A stretch of DNA of 53,627 bases, taken from contig LNQR01000116.1 in NCBI GenBank assembly GCA_001541255.1, forward strand, positions 1 to 53,627, given 5' to 3'. The position numbers and the translations under genes are program-made. The notes under the pieces were generated by a model. The model saw only the letters and a program-made list of their open reading frames with translations, was not told where the DNA came from and did no database searches. Below, piece by piece: positions 34,385 through 42,507 of the stretch. The first letter of the stretch is position 1; each line of letters starts with the position of its first letter. This DNA is from Candidatus Magnetominusculus xianensis (GTDB taxonomy: Bacteria; Nitrospirota; Thermodesulfovibrionia; Thermodesulfovibrionales; Magnetobacteriaceae).

Positions 34385-36286
34385 GTGGCTGCCGCTGCGC
34401 AACTGCATCACATGTACATGGAGAAGTTCGCCTCTGAGGAGTATATCTTCAGTCATCTCAGGCGTGGCGGCAGGATTTTCATTGGCACAGGCTGTGCCGA
34501 ACCGCAGTACCTTGTGCAGGCGTTGATAAGATATGTCGAGAACAATCCGAAGGCATTTTTCGACGCCGAGGTGCTGCAAGTCTGGACGCTGGGTGTTGCC
34601 GCATATACGCAGGAGAAGTTTAAACATGCCTTCCGGCATAATTCTTTTTTCGTGGGGCATGATACGCGCAGGGCGGTAAACAGCGGCCTTGCCGATTACA
34701 CCCCCGTGTTTTTGTCACATGTGCCGCGGCTTTTCTACCAGCGATTAGTGCCCATAGATGTTGCCCTTGTTCAGACCTCACCGCCTGACAAGCATGGGTT
34801 TATGAGCCTCGGCATTAGTGTTGACATAGTTAAGGCGGCAGTGGAGACGGCAAGGCTTGTCATAGCTCAGGTTAATACAAATATGCCGCGTGTCCACGGC
34901 GATGGTTTTATACACATCAAGGACGTTAATTTTATTGTCTCAGCCGACGAGCCGCTCCTTGAGTACAAGTTTGACGTGGACTTTGCAGCCGCTGAGAAAA
35001 TCGGTCAGTACGTCTCAAAGCTCATCGAAGACGGCGATACGCTTCAGGTAGGCTACGGCAGCATCCCAAATGCCGTTGCTGCAAACTTAAAGGGGAAAAG
35101 ACACCTCGGCATTCACACAGAACTCCTGTCTGATGGCCTTGTTGAGCTGATAAAATGCGGGGCTGCTGATAATTTAATGAAAACCAGAAATCACGGTAAG
35201 ACCGTGGCCTCGTTCTGCATGGGCAGCAAAGACACCTACGCCTTCATACACGACAACCCCTCAGTTGAATTTCGCACCATAGACTACACCAACAGCCCAA
35301 TGACCATTGCCTCACACGAAAACATGACGGCCATAAACACCGCCCTCGAGATAGACCTGACAGGGCAGTCCTCGGCTGAGTCGCTGGGGAAGACCTTTTT
35401 CAGCGGCATAGGGGGTCAGGCAGATTTCATGCGCGGTGCGGTAATGGCAAAAGGTGGAAGGGCTGTTCTTGCTATCGAATCGACCGCTGTTGTAACGGCA
35501 CCAGACGGCGGGCAGACGACCGTCTCCAGAATCGTACCATTTTTACGCGAAGGCACCGGTATTACCTTAAACAGAGGGGATATCCACTATGTCGTCACCG
35601 AATACGGTATTGCATGTCTGCACGGGAAAAACATCAGGGAGCGGGCTATGGAGCTGATTTCTATTGCCCACCCTTCTTTCAGGGAGCAGTTGATTGAAGA
35701 GGCAAAACGGGCAAATCTCATTTATAGAGACTTGAAGTTAAGTCACGGCTGCAACGCCCGCTACCCCGAAGAACTAGAAATCTATACAACCGTTAAAGAC
35801 AACAATACAGAGCTGCTTCTAAGGCCGGTAAAAATAACCGACGAACCCCTGCTGAAGGATTTTTTTTACTCCCTCTCTGACGATACGCTCTACAAGAGAT
35901 TTATCTCCGTCAGGAAGGACATGCCTCACGAAAGACTTCAGGAGTTCATATCAATCGATTATGTTAATAAAATGGTACTCGTTGCAGTCGTAAAGGAAGG
36001 TGCGAGGGAATTAGTAGTCGGCATGGGGCAATTTACAATTCTAAAGGATACACATGCCGCCGATGCCGCCTTCGTCGTGAGGGATTCATATCAGGGGATG
36101 GGGATAGGAAAGAAACTAATTAGCTACCTGACATTGATAGCAAAAAAGCGTGGATTACTTGGATTTACCGCCGAGGTACTAAGCGCTAACCGCCCCATGC
36201 TGGCGCTCTTTGACAGTATGGACGCAGATATTTCTAAGACATACGAAGAAGGGCTGACCGTGTTGAAGGTCATGTTTAGGCGCTAA
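34385..36286 (+). CDS. acetyl-CoA hydrolase/transferase fused to GNAT acetyltransferase
   Basis: Two-domain protein of 633 aa. Residues 1 to about 455 form an acetyl-CoA hydrolase/CoA-transferase of the 4-hydroxybutyrate CoA-transferase type, with HKFI-style segments PPDKHGFMSLGISVD, the conserved GIGGQADFMRGA, and HYVVTEYGIACLHGKNIRERA. Residues about 475-633 form a GNAT domain with LLRPVKITDEPLL and the acetyl-CoA loop YQGMGIGKKLISYL. This fusion is known in bacteria; the GNAT part may acetylate proteins to control the enzyme, which is inference. Start GTG 34385 with AGAGGGA upstream, 17 bp after rubrerythrin. Confidence 0.87.
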   Translation: MAAAAQLHHMYMEKFASEEYIFSHLRRGGRIFIGTGCAEPQYLVQALIRYVENNPKAFFDAEVLQVWTLGVAAYTQEKFKHAFRHNSFFVGHDTRRAVNSGLADYTPVFLSHVPRLFYQRLVPIDVALVQTSPPDKHGFMSLGISVDIVKAAVETARLVIAQVNTNMPRVHGDGFIHIKDVNFIVSADEPLLEYKFDVDFAAAEKIGQYVSKLIEDGDTLQVGYGSIPNAVAANLKGKRHLGIHTELLSDGLVELIKCGAADNLMKTRNHGKTVASFCMGSKDTYAFIHDNPSVEFRTIDYTNSPMTIASHENMTAINTALEIDLTGQSSAESLGKTFFSGIGGQADFMRGAVMAKGGRAVLAIESTAVVTAPDGGQTTVSRIVPFLREGTGITLNRGDIHYVVTEYGIACLHGKNIRERAMELISIAHPSFREQLIEEAKRANLIYRDLKLSHGCNARYPEELEIYTTVKDNNTELLLRPVKITDEPLLKDFFYSLSDDTLYKRFISVRKDMPHERLQEFISIDYVNKMVLVAVVKEGARELVVGMGQFTILKDTHAADAAFVVRDSYQGMGIGKKLISYLTLIAKKRGLLGFTAEVLSANRPMLALFDSMDADISKTYEEGLTVLKVMFRR

Positions 36287-36295
36287 CTCAACGTC

Positions 36296-36787
36296 TTACA
36301 ACAGCTCTGCAATCTCTATCCCCGCACTGGCGGCATATGCCATATTTTTCCGCTTGTGTACTTCAAACGCTGCCCTGTAGAGGATTTCAAAAAAATCGTC
36401 GTCACAGTATGGCTTGGCAATGTAGTCGTAAAGACCAAGCGCTGCCGCCTTTTTTAAGAACGGCTCTTCGTTTAGGGCAGACAATATCAGTATGGGGGTA
36501 TCAGGGCTTGACTTTTTTATCTTTGAGGCCATCTCAAGCCCATCCATTATCGGCATTAATATGTCGGTTATAACTATATCTATCTTGTTATTGTTAAATA
36601 ACTCAATCCCCTCTTTCCCATTAGTCGCCGTATATACCTTGTTAAATCTCCGCCTGAGGACTATCTTCAGGCCCTCTAATATTATGGCCTCGTCTTCCAC
36701 GCAGAGAATTGAGGTGTTTTTCTTTAACTCATCACCAAATAAGGCCTTCCAGCCTGACTTATCAGATACGTTCTCTGCTGTTACCAT
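36296..36787 (-). CDS. stand-alone response regulator receiver protein
   Basis: Protein of 163 aa with a single receiver domain (about 27-150): ILCVEDEAIILEGL at the acidic pocket, DIVITDILMPIMDGLEMA with the phospho-acceptor Asp, ILILSALNE and DYIAKPYCDDDF with the Lys. No output domain. Divergent from the kinase gene by 172 bp on the same strand; could take phosphate from the kinases encoded at 36960 or 38603. Confidence 0.85.
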   Translation of the reverse strand: MVTAENVSDKSGWKALFGDELKKNTSILCVEDEAIILEGLKIVLRRRFNKVYTATNGKEGIELFNNNKIDIVITDILMPIMDGLEMASKIKKSSPDTPILILSALNEEPFLKKAAALGLYDYIAKPYCDDDFFEILYRAAFEVHKRKNMAYAASAGIEIAELL

Positions 36788-36959
36788 AGCCGCCCTCCGT
36801 TGTCACAGTCTCCCGCTGTGTCATTCCAACACTTACAGCCCTATTGTAAAATACGTGTATAATTATTTTCAATATAAATTTTTTTATTATATACGTTACT
36901 TTATTGTAGCATTAATTTTATTTATACTACAACACCCAAGTTCCGCTTATAAACATATC

Positions 36960-38600
36960 TTAAAAATACCGCTTTGGCAGTTTTACCGTAAACACTGCTC
37001 CATATTCACCGTTTGATGCGTGGATACTGCCGCCCATGTGTTGTTCTATTATGACCTTTGACATGTAAAGCCCAATGCCGGAACCCTTGCCTGTCCCCTT
37101 TGTTGTGAAATATGTGTCAAAAACTTTTAATATATGCTCTTGCGGTATACCACCACCGTTGTCGCTTTGCTCGATTATGATTTTGTCATAGTCATCATAC
37201 AAATCGATCATAATGTTTCCCTCGTCAGTTTTCTTCATCAAACCCTTTTCCCTTCTGTCAAGTATGGCATCTTTCGAGTTAGTGAGTAGATTGAGTATTA
37301 CCTGTTTGAATTCGTTCTTGTTTGAGCTTATCACACATTGCTCACATTCTTGATCGCATTCTTCTGTCTCAGGGAATGTCTTGTTATGTATATGGCAAGT
37401 AAACGAGTATGAAATGTTATTGACTTTCATCTGTGCCGACAAAAGTGAAAACATCTCTCCCACAGCCTTTTGTACACTAAATAACTGTTTTTCTTTGTCA
37501 GGCTTCATAAAGTTTTGGAAATCTTCTATTGTGTTTGACATGAAGTGGATTTGTTTCAATGATTCATTTACCGTAGTGTCAATTTGGGTTTTGTCAAGTT
37601 CTCCATATTCATAGGAATCCCTAATCTCCTGGACTATCAGCCCTAAAATATTCAGGGGCTGCTTCCATTGATGAGCGATTGCTCTGATCATTTCTCCCAT
37701 TGCCGCCATTTTTGACTGCTGAACAAGCATCTCTTCTTTTTCAAGGCGTTGTCTATATTCTTTTAATGCTGCTTCCTTCAGTTCTTTGTTAATTTGCTCA
37801 AGCTGTTCGTTTTTCCTCTTTAATTCCTCTTCAATCTGTTTGCGATAGGTGATGTCTTCTATGATCCAAATGCTCCCTATGGACAGGTCGGATGAATTTA
37901 TAGCCTTGCCCGAATATTTACACCACAGCTTAGAGCCATCCCTTCGCACCATTTCAATCTCTTCACTACAAACCACACCCTTGGCAAGTTTGCAATATGC
38001 CTCTTTGCCAAACTCTTCATATGCCTCTTGAGACGGATAGAGTATCCTTGTGTTTTGCCCTTCCAAATCCTCCCTTGTAAAGCCGAATATCTCGGCCAGT
38101 TTAGAGTTCAACCAGATAAACTTTCGTTCCCTGATAAGTGAAATCCCTATACTGGCGTTGTCAAGAATGATGTGCTGTTGGTGCGTCATAGATAAAAGTC
38201 TTCCTGTCAGTTCTGTTTTTTCTTTGTCGATTTTGGACTTATACAGGGTGACATCTAAGGTTATCTGGAGTTCTTTGATGTTGACCGGCTTTAGCAAATA
38301 GCCGTAAGGGCTTGTCAGCTTCGCCATTTCAATTATGCCTTTCTCAGAGTGCGCAGTCATATAGATTATGGGGATGTTATGCTGCTTGTGTATCAGGTCA
38401 GCCGTCTCTATCCCATTCAACTTCCCCTTAAGGGTTATGTCCATCAGCACAATATCTGGCATCTCTATTGCTATACTGGCAAGGGCTTTCTCACCGGTAT
38501 CAGATATCCCCGTTACGGAATATCCCATCTGCAAAAGCTCATACTTTATCTGCATGGAAAGTACTGCTTCATCTTCGACGATGAGTACTTTATCGTTCAT
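36960..38600 (-). CDS. receiver-PAS-histidine kinase hybrid
   Basis: Protein of 546 aa. Receiver domain at 1-125 (VLIVEDEAVLS, IVLMDITLKG, YMTAHSEKG, GYLLKPVNIKEL). PAS domain at about 135-255 (NASIGISLIRERKFIWLN). A coiled coil (about 258-305) leads into HisKA with MIRAIAHQWKQPLNILG, holding the phospho-acceptor His, and HATPase (NLLTNSKDAILD; DNGGGIPQEHI; GKGSGIGLYMSKVI). A Cys cluster near residue 410-425 (CDQECEQC) sits between the kinase parts and could bind metal. Located 2 bp after the 38603 kinase stop, so probably a relay pair. Confidence 0.85.
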   Translation of the reverse strand: MNDKVLIVEDEAVLSMQIKYELLQMGYSVTGISDTGEKALASIAIEMPDIVLMDITLKGKLNGIETADLIHKQHNIPIIYMTAHSEKGIIEMAKLTSPYGYLLKPVNIKELQITLDVTLYKSKIDKEKTELTGRLLSMTHQQHIILDNASIGISLIRERKFIWLNSKLAEIFGFTREDLEGQNTRILYPSQEAYEEFGKEAYCKLAKGVVCSEEIEMVRRDGSKLWCKYSGKAINSSDLSIGSIWIIEDITYRKQIEEELKRKNEQLEQINKELKEAALKEYRQRLEKEEMLVQQSKMAAMGEMIRAIAHQWKQPLNILGLIVQEIRDSYEYGELDKTQIDTTVNESLKQIHFMSNTIEDFQNFMKPDKEKQLFSVQKAVGEMFSLLSAQMKVNNISYSFTCHIHNKTFPETEECDQECEQCVISSNKNEFKQVILNLLTNSKDAILDRREKGLMKKTDEGNIMIDLYDDYDKIIIEQSDNGGGIPQEHILKVFDTYFTTKGTGKGSGIGLYMSKVIIEQHMGGSIHASNGEYGAVFTVKLPKRYF

Positions 38601-38602
38601 GT

Positions 38603-41600
38603 TTATTCCCCTTTGACCGGAAACATAACTACGGCTTCCAGTCCATCTTTAGATTTGATTTGAAGCATTCCATCGAGCTGTCCAGCTAAGGCAGTTACCA
38701 GCTGAAGGCCCATTGTGTCTGATTTTTGATAATCAAATCCTTCAGGCAGCCCGATGCCGTTGTCCTTGATTGTCAAAGTGTACGTCTGGTCAGTCTTTGT
38801 AAAATGTACGCTTATTATCCCTCTTCTTTTGTCAGGGAAGGCATATTTGAAGGCATTGGTGAGGAGTTCGTTGACTATCAGGCCGCATGGTACGGCTGCT
38901 TCCAAATCAAGTTCAATATTCTCAATATCCATTATCGAGGTGATTGCATTGGTATCAATACGGTACATACTGACTATCTCTGAAACTATTGACTCGATAT
39001 ATTCGGCAAAATTAATTGATGATAAATCTGGTGTCTGATAAAGTTTTTCATGCACAAGGGACATGGACTTGACCCGCTGCTTGCTTTCCTCAAAGAGCTG
39101 CTTCACGGCAGTGTCCTCAATTGTCCTTGCCTGTAAAGCAAGGAGACCTGTCACAATGGCCAGATTATTTTTTACACGGTGATGTATTTCCCTGAGAAGG
39201 GATTCCTTTTCTCTGAGAGACTGCTTTATCTGCTCTTCCGTTTTCTTGTGCTCAGTGATATTTTGTACCGTACCAATACCGTATAAAGGCTGGCCTTCGC
39301 TGTCCCGTACTATCTCTGCCCGTTCTCTGACCCATATAGTCTGCCCCGCAACTATCATGCGGTGTTCAATGTCATAAGGGACGCCACCCAGTGCCTCAGT
39401 CCATGCTGTGAGCACATTATCACGGTCATCTGGATGAATGATTGAGATAAAGGTTTCAAGATTAATAGACCCTTGTTCAGGGATTCCAGCCATGCGATAT
39501 ACTTCTGCTGACCACTTCAGACGATTATCAGGGATATTAAGACGCCAACTGCCAATTTGGGCGATGGCTTGAGCGCGATTAAGGTCCTCTTCGCTGTCCT
39601 TCAGCTCTATCTCCATCTTCTTTCGTTTGGTGATGTCCCTTGCGATTCCCTGTATGACGCCTTTATTCCTGTCAATAATGCCAGCATTAATATCCACGTC
39701 TACAAGTTCTCCTGTTGAACGTCTAAATTTGCTCTCAAAAGAAACATGACCTTCCTTAATAGTTTCTATAAACGCCAACCTGCTATTGTCTAATTCTTCG
39801 GGTGGATGAAGCTCAGATACGTTCATTGAGCTCAAAGTTTCCAAGGGTACTCCCATCAGCTTTGCCGCCTGTGTATTAGCATTTCTTATATTGCCGTCCA
39901 TGTCATGAATAAATACTGCATCATTGGATTGCTCAAACAACATCCTATACCTCTGTTCACTGTCGATAATTGCTGCTTCTGCCTTCCTACGCTCGGTGAT
40001 ATCCTGGAATGTACCCATCAAGCGAACCGGCTTCCCACTTTCATCAAGGGTGAGGTTACCGAGGGCATGGCATACCCGCACCTTGGCATTCGCTAAGAGA
40101 ACTCTGTATTCACAGTCAAAAGGCTGTCTGCTCTGCAGCGCTCCTGTGACGTTGTCGATAAAGTGTTTCCTGTCGTCGGGATGTACTAAAGACGTAAATA
40201 TTTCATACGATGGCTCCAGCTCCCCTGTGGGAATGTCCAGTATTTTGAAAACCTCGTCGTTCCATGCCACTTTTCCAGTGACAATGTTCCAGTCCCATAC
40301 TCCGATATTTCCTACGGACGTGGCGAGGTCATACCGTTCCTTTGTCTGCGCCATATACCGTTCCATCTTTTTACGGTCGGTGATGTCTGTTGCAATTGCA
40401 CACACGGCATAAGGCTTGCCTTCAGAACCATAGAGAGGGAATTTCATTGAAATGTAGTTATGAATACCATCGTCTTGAGGCACTCTTTCTTCCACTTCAA
40501 GCGGTTTGTTTGCCTTCAATACCTCAAGGTCTGCATCTCTAAATGCCTTGGCAGCTTCAATGGGGAAAATATCATAGTCTGTTTTCCCGATTATTTCGTT
40601 TTTAGAAACATGAAACAGGTTTTCATAAAGAGAGTTAATCAACAGATACCTTCCAGCCAGGTCCTTTACAAATATAACAGTGGGGGAGCTGTCAATTATC
40701 TTTTGTAACTTCTCTTCGCTCTTATAAATCGCTGCCTCCGCCCGTTTACGCTCAACCATCATTCCTATAAAATCTGCGGCATGAGAGAGTCTGAGCTTTG
40801 CAATGTCAATAACAAACTGTGGCCGGCTCTGGTATCCCAGTGCAAGATTAGACAGCTCTTTAACATCCACATGGAACTTTGAAGCAAGTTCCGACAACTT
40901 TTCAGGGTCTTTAGGCGGGTCACCGTAACCGAAATTAATTGAGCCTATTATTTCTTTGCCGCAGCGAATGGGAACCGCATAAAGGTGAATGCCTCCAGCG
41001 CACTCAATGTCTGTAGGTTTTCCGCTTTCTATGGAAGTCTTTGATGCCTCAGACCAGCACGACTCATGGCAGCTCCACTTGCCGCTGCTCAATGCCTGGT
41101 CGACATCATCGGTATTACAGAGCTTAAAAGATGCCTTATCTAATAACTGACACCAGCCTGAGGAGAAAATACCTGTTGCATAATCCCCATTTTTTTCATA
41201 AACTGCGCTGGATGTTTCGAGCAGACCCATAAATTCATTGACAATATTTGTAAGAGTTTCCGTGCCTAATGTGTCCAATATAGTGCGTTCTTTATTATAT
41301 TTTGTTATATCCCCATAAGCAGGAGTATAGACTTCACATTGGATAGCTTTTGGTTTAAGCAGCCATTCGATTTTTGATAACTCCTCTTCTACCCGCCTGC
41401 GCTCTGTTGACTTCATGAGTTCTATGCCCCATCTGCGCGCATATGTGATAGCATAAAACCAAACCATCAGAGTTGCCAGAACAGTCATAGTAACTGCAAC
41501 AACCAATGAAAAAAATCGGGAATGAAGCCGCTGAGTATCGTTTGCAATAACCCGCCTCGCCGCGGCAACTGTTCTTTCCATGCCGAGTGCATATTTATTT

Positions 41601-42058
41601 TTCAACCTCATGTATTCATCGGAATTTAGCAGGGCAGATGCCTCATTGAGTTTGCCCTGGTGCGCCAATGCGAAAGACCGGCGTTCCATTGCAACCAGAG
41701 CGGCGTTTGCTTCATATGTCTCATTGATAAACTGTTTAATTTCTGCTTGCGGGATAGCAGACCTTAAGTCATTAATATATTTTTCTAATTGCAGGTCGAA
41801 CTGGTCATATCTCTGTTCGTAACTAAAATCCCCCGTTGCTGCAGCCATACGTGCCGACATGGTCAACACCTCGTCACACAGCATGATGAGACCGACGGTT
41901 TGTGTAATAGTTACATGTTTGGTGGACAATTTCTCATAGCTGCCATGCATCTGCCATGTGCGCCATCCGATGAAAACGATGATTACCATGCTGAATGAAA
42001 AGACAGCCACAAAAATCTTTAGTGGAAATCTATTTGAGGGCTTTTGGCGTTTTGTCAT
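38603..42058 (-). CDS. multi-PAS sensor histidine kinase with PocR-like domain
   Basis: Sensor kinase of 1151 aa. Two transmembrane helices (about 13-31 and 186-206) enclose a helical periplasmic sensor. A PocR-like ligand domain lies at about 235-420; it includes GWCQLLDKASFKLC, CHESCWSEA and IRCGKEIIGSINFGYG. At least four PAS domains follow (about 445-570, 580-700, 705-820, 830-950). The HisKA_2 core has EIHHRVKNNLAIV and the HATPase DNGIGLPEGFDYQ. PocR domains are thought to sense small molecules such as hydrocarbon derivatives or propanediol. It precedes the receiver-kinase gene by 2 bp. Confidence 0.85.
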   Translation of the reverse strand: MTKRQKPSNRFPLKIFVAVFSFSMVIIVFIGWRTWQMHGSYEKLSTKHVTITQTVGLIMLCDEVLTMSARMAAATGDFSYEQRYDQFDLQLEKYINDLRSAIPQAEIKQFINETYEANAALVAMERRSFALAHQGKLNEASALLNSDEYMRLKNKYALGMERTVAAARRVIANDTQRLHSRFFSLVVAVTMTVLATLMVWFYAITYARRWGIELMKSTERRRVEEELSKIEWLLKPKAIQCEVYTPAYGDITKYNKERTILDTLGTETLTNIVNEFMGLLETSSAVYEKNGDYATGIFSSGWCQLLDKASFKLCNTDDVDQALSSGKWSCHESCWSEASKTSIESGKPTDIECAGGIHLYAVPIRCGKEIIGSINFGYGDPPKDPEKLSELASKFHVDVKELSNLALGYQSRPQFVIDIAKLRLSHAADFIGMMVERKRAEAAIYKSEEKLQKIIDSSPTVIFVKDLAGRYLLINSLYENLFHVSKNEIIGKTDYDIFPIEAAKAFRDADLEVLKANKPLEVEERVPQDDGIHNYISMKFPLYGSEGKPYAVCAIATDITDRKKMERYMAQTKERYDLATSVGNIGVWDWNIVTGKVAWNDEVFKILDIPTGELEPSYEIFTSLVHPDDRKHFIDNVTGALQSRQPFDCEYRVLLANAKVRVCHALGNLTLDESGKPVRLMGTFQDITERRKAEAAIIDSEQRYRMLFEQSNDAVFIHDMDGNIRNANTQAAKLMGVPLETLSSMNVSELHPPEELDNSRLAFIETIKEGHVSFESKFRRSTGELVDVDINAGIIDRNKGVIQGIARDITKRKKMEIELKDSEEDLNRAQAIAQIGSWRLNIPDNRLKWSAEVYRMAGIPEQGSINLETFISIIHPDDRDNVLTAWTEALGGVPYDIEHRMIVAGQTIWVRERAEIVRDSEGQPLYGIGTVQNITEHKKTEEQIKQSLREKESLLREIHHRVKNNLAIVTGLLALQARTIEDTAVKQLFEESKQRVKSMSLVHEKLYQTPDLSSINFAEYIESIVSEIVSMYRIDTNAITSIMDIENIELDLEAAVPCGLIVNELLTNAFKYAFPDKRRGIISVHFTKTDQTYTLTIKDNGIGLPEGFDYQKSDTMGLQLVTALAGQLDGMLQIKSKDGLEAVVMFPVKGE

Positions 42059-42507
42059 ATCAATACACAGCTTTCAGTGTTCAAAATGTACTTGCCCCAT
42101 GTGTGTTTCATCCGACACCAATCCCTTCAAGTGTATAATTTTTTGCTTATAAATATTGTAACATCTTCTGCTGAAAATTGCTCAGAGTAGAACTAATCAT
42201 CCAGGGCAAACGCATTTTTGGTAAGAATAGGACATTTCTACTTTGGTGGGACATCTGCGTGTTTAGGTATTGACGTAAGCTCGACTACCTTGTTAGATTA
42301 TCATTATGGAAAAAAAGGATCATGGCTGTGTCGTGCATAGGTTCGACGAGATAGTCAAGGTGCTCAATCGATTGCCATTCAATATGCGGAAATTCAGGCT
42401 TGTCGTAATTTCACGTGTTGAATCGGACTATGATGGTTTCAAGCCGTATCAGCTTTCGATTCAGCCGCGAGACACCTGTATCTCTATCTGCTACAGTCTC
42501 AGATGCT
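42059..42507 (+). other. intergenic stretch with possible promoter and IS scar
   Basis: A 449-bp stretch between the kinase and glycan clusters. On the minus strand, TGTTACAAT (42163-42155) is an extended -10 element that could drive the kinase genes. One 16-bp dispersed repeat lies at 42201-42216. The bases 42222-42262 contain GGACATTTCTACTTTGG and a second GGACAT, which resemble the terminal sequences of some integrase-type insertion sequences; this is recollection, not a match I can check. A small open frame at 42306-42515 looks unlike any protein I know. Confidence 0.35.
42201..42216 (+). repeat. 16-bp direct repeat, left copy
   Basis: CCAGGGCAAACGCATT here and at 53461-53476 is identical and in the same orientation; 13 of the 16 bases recur at 26926. 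The two full copies flank the glycan/radical SAM cluster. The flanking bases differ, so this is a short shared motif and not a long duplication. Confidence 0.7.
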
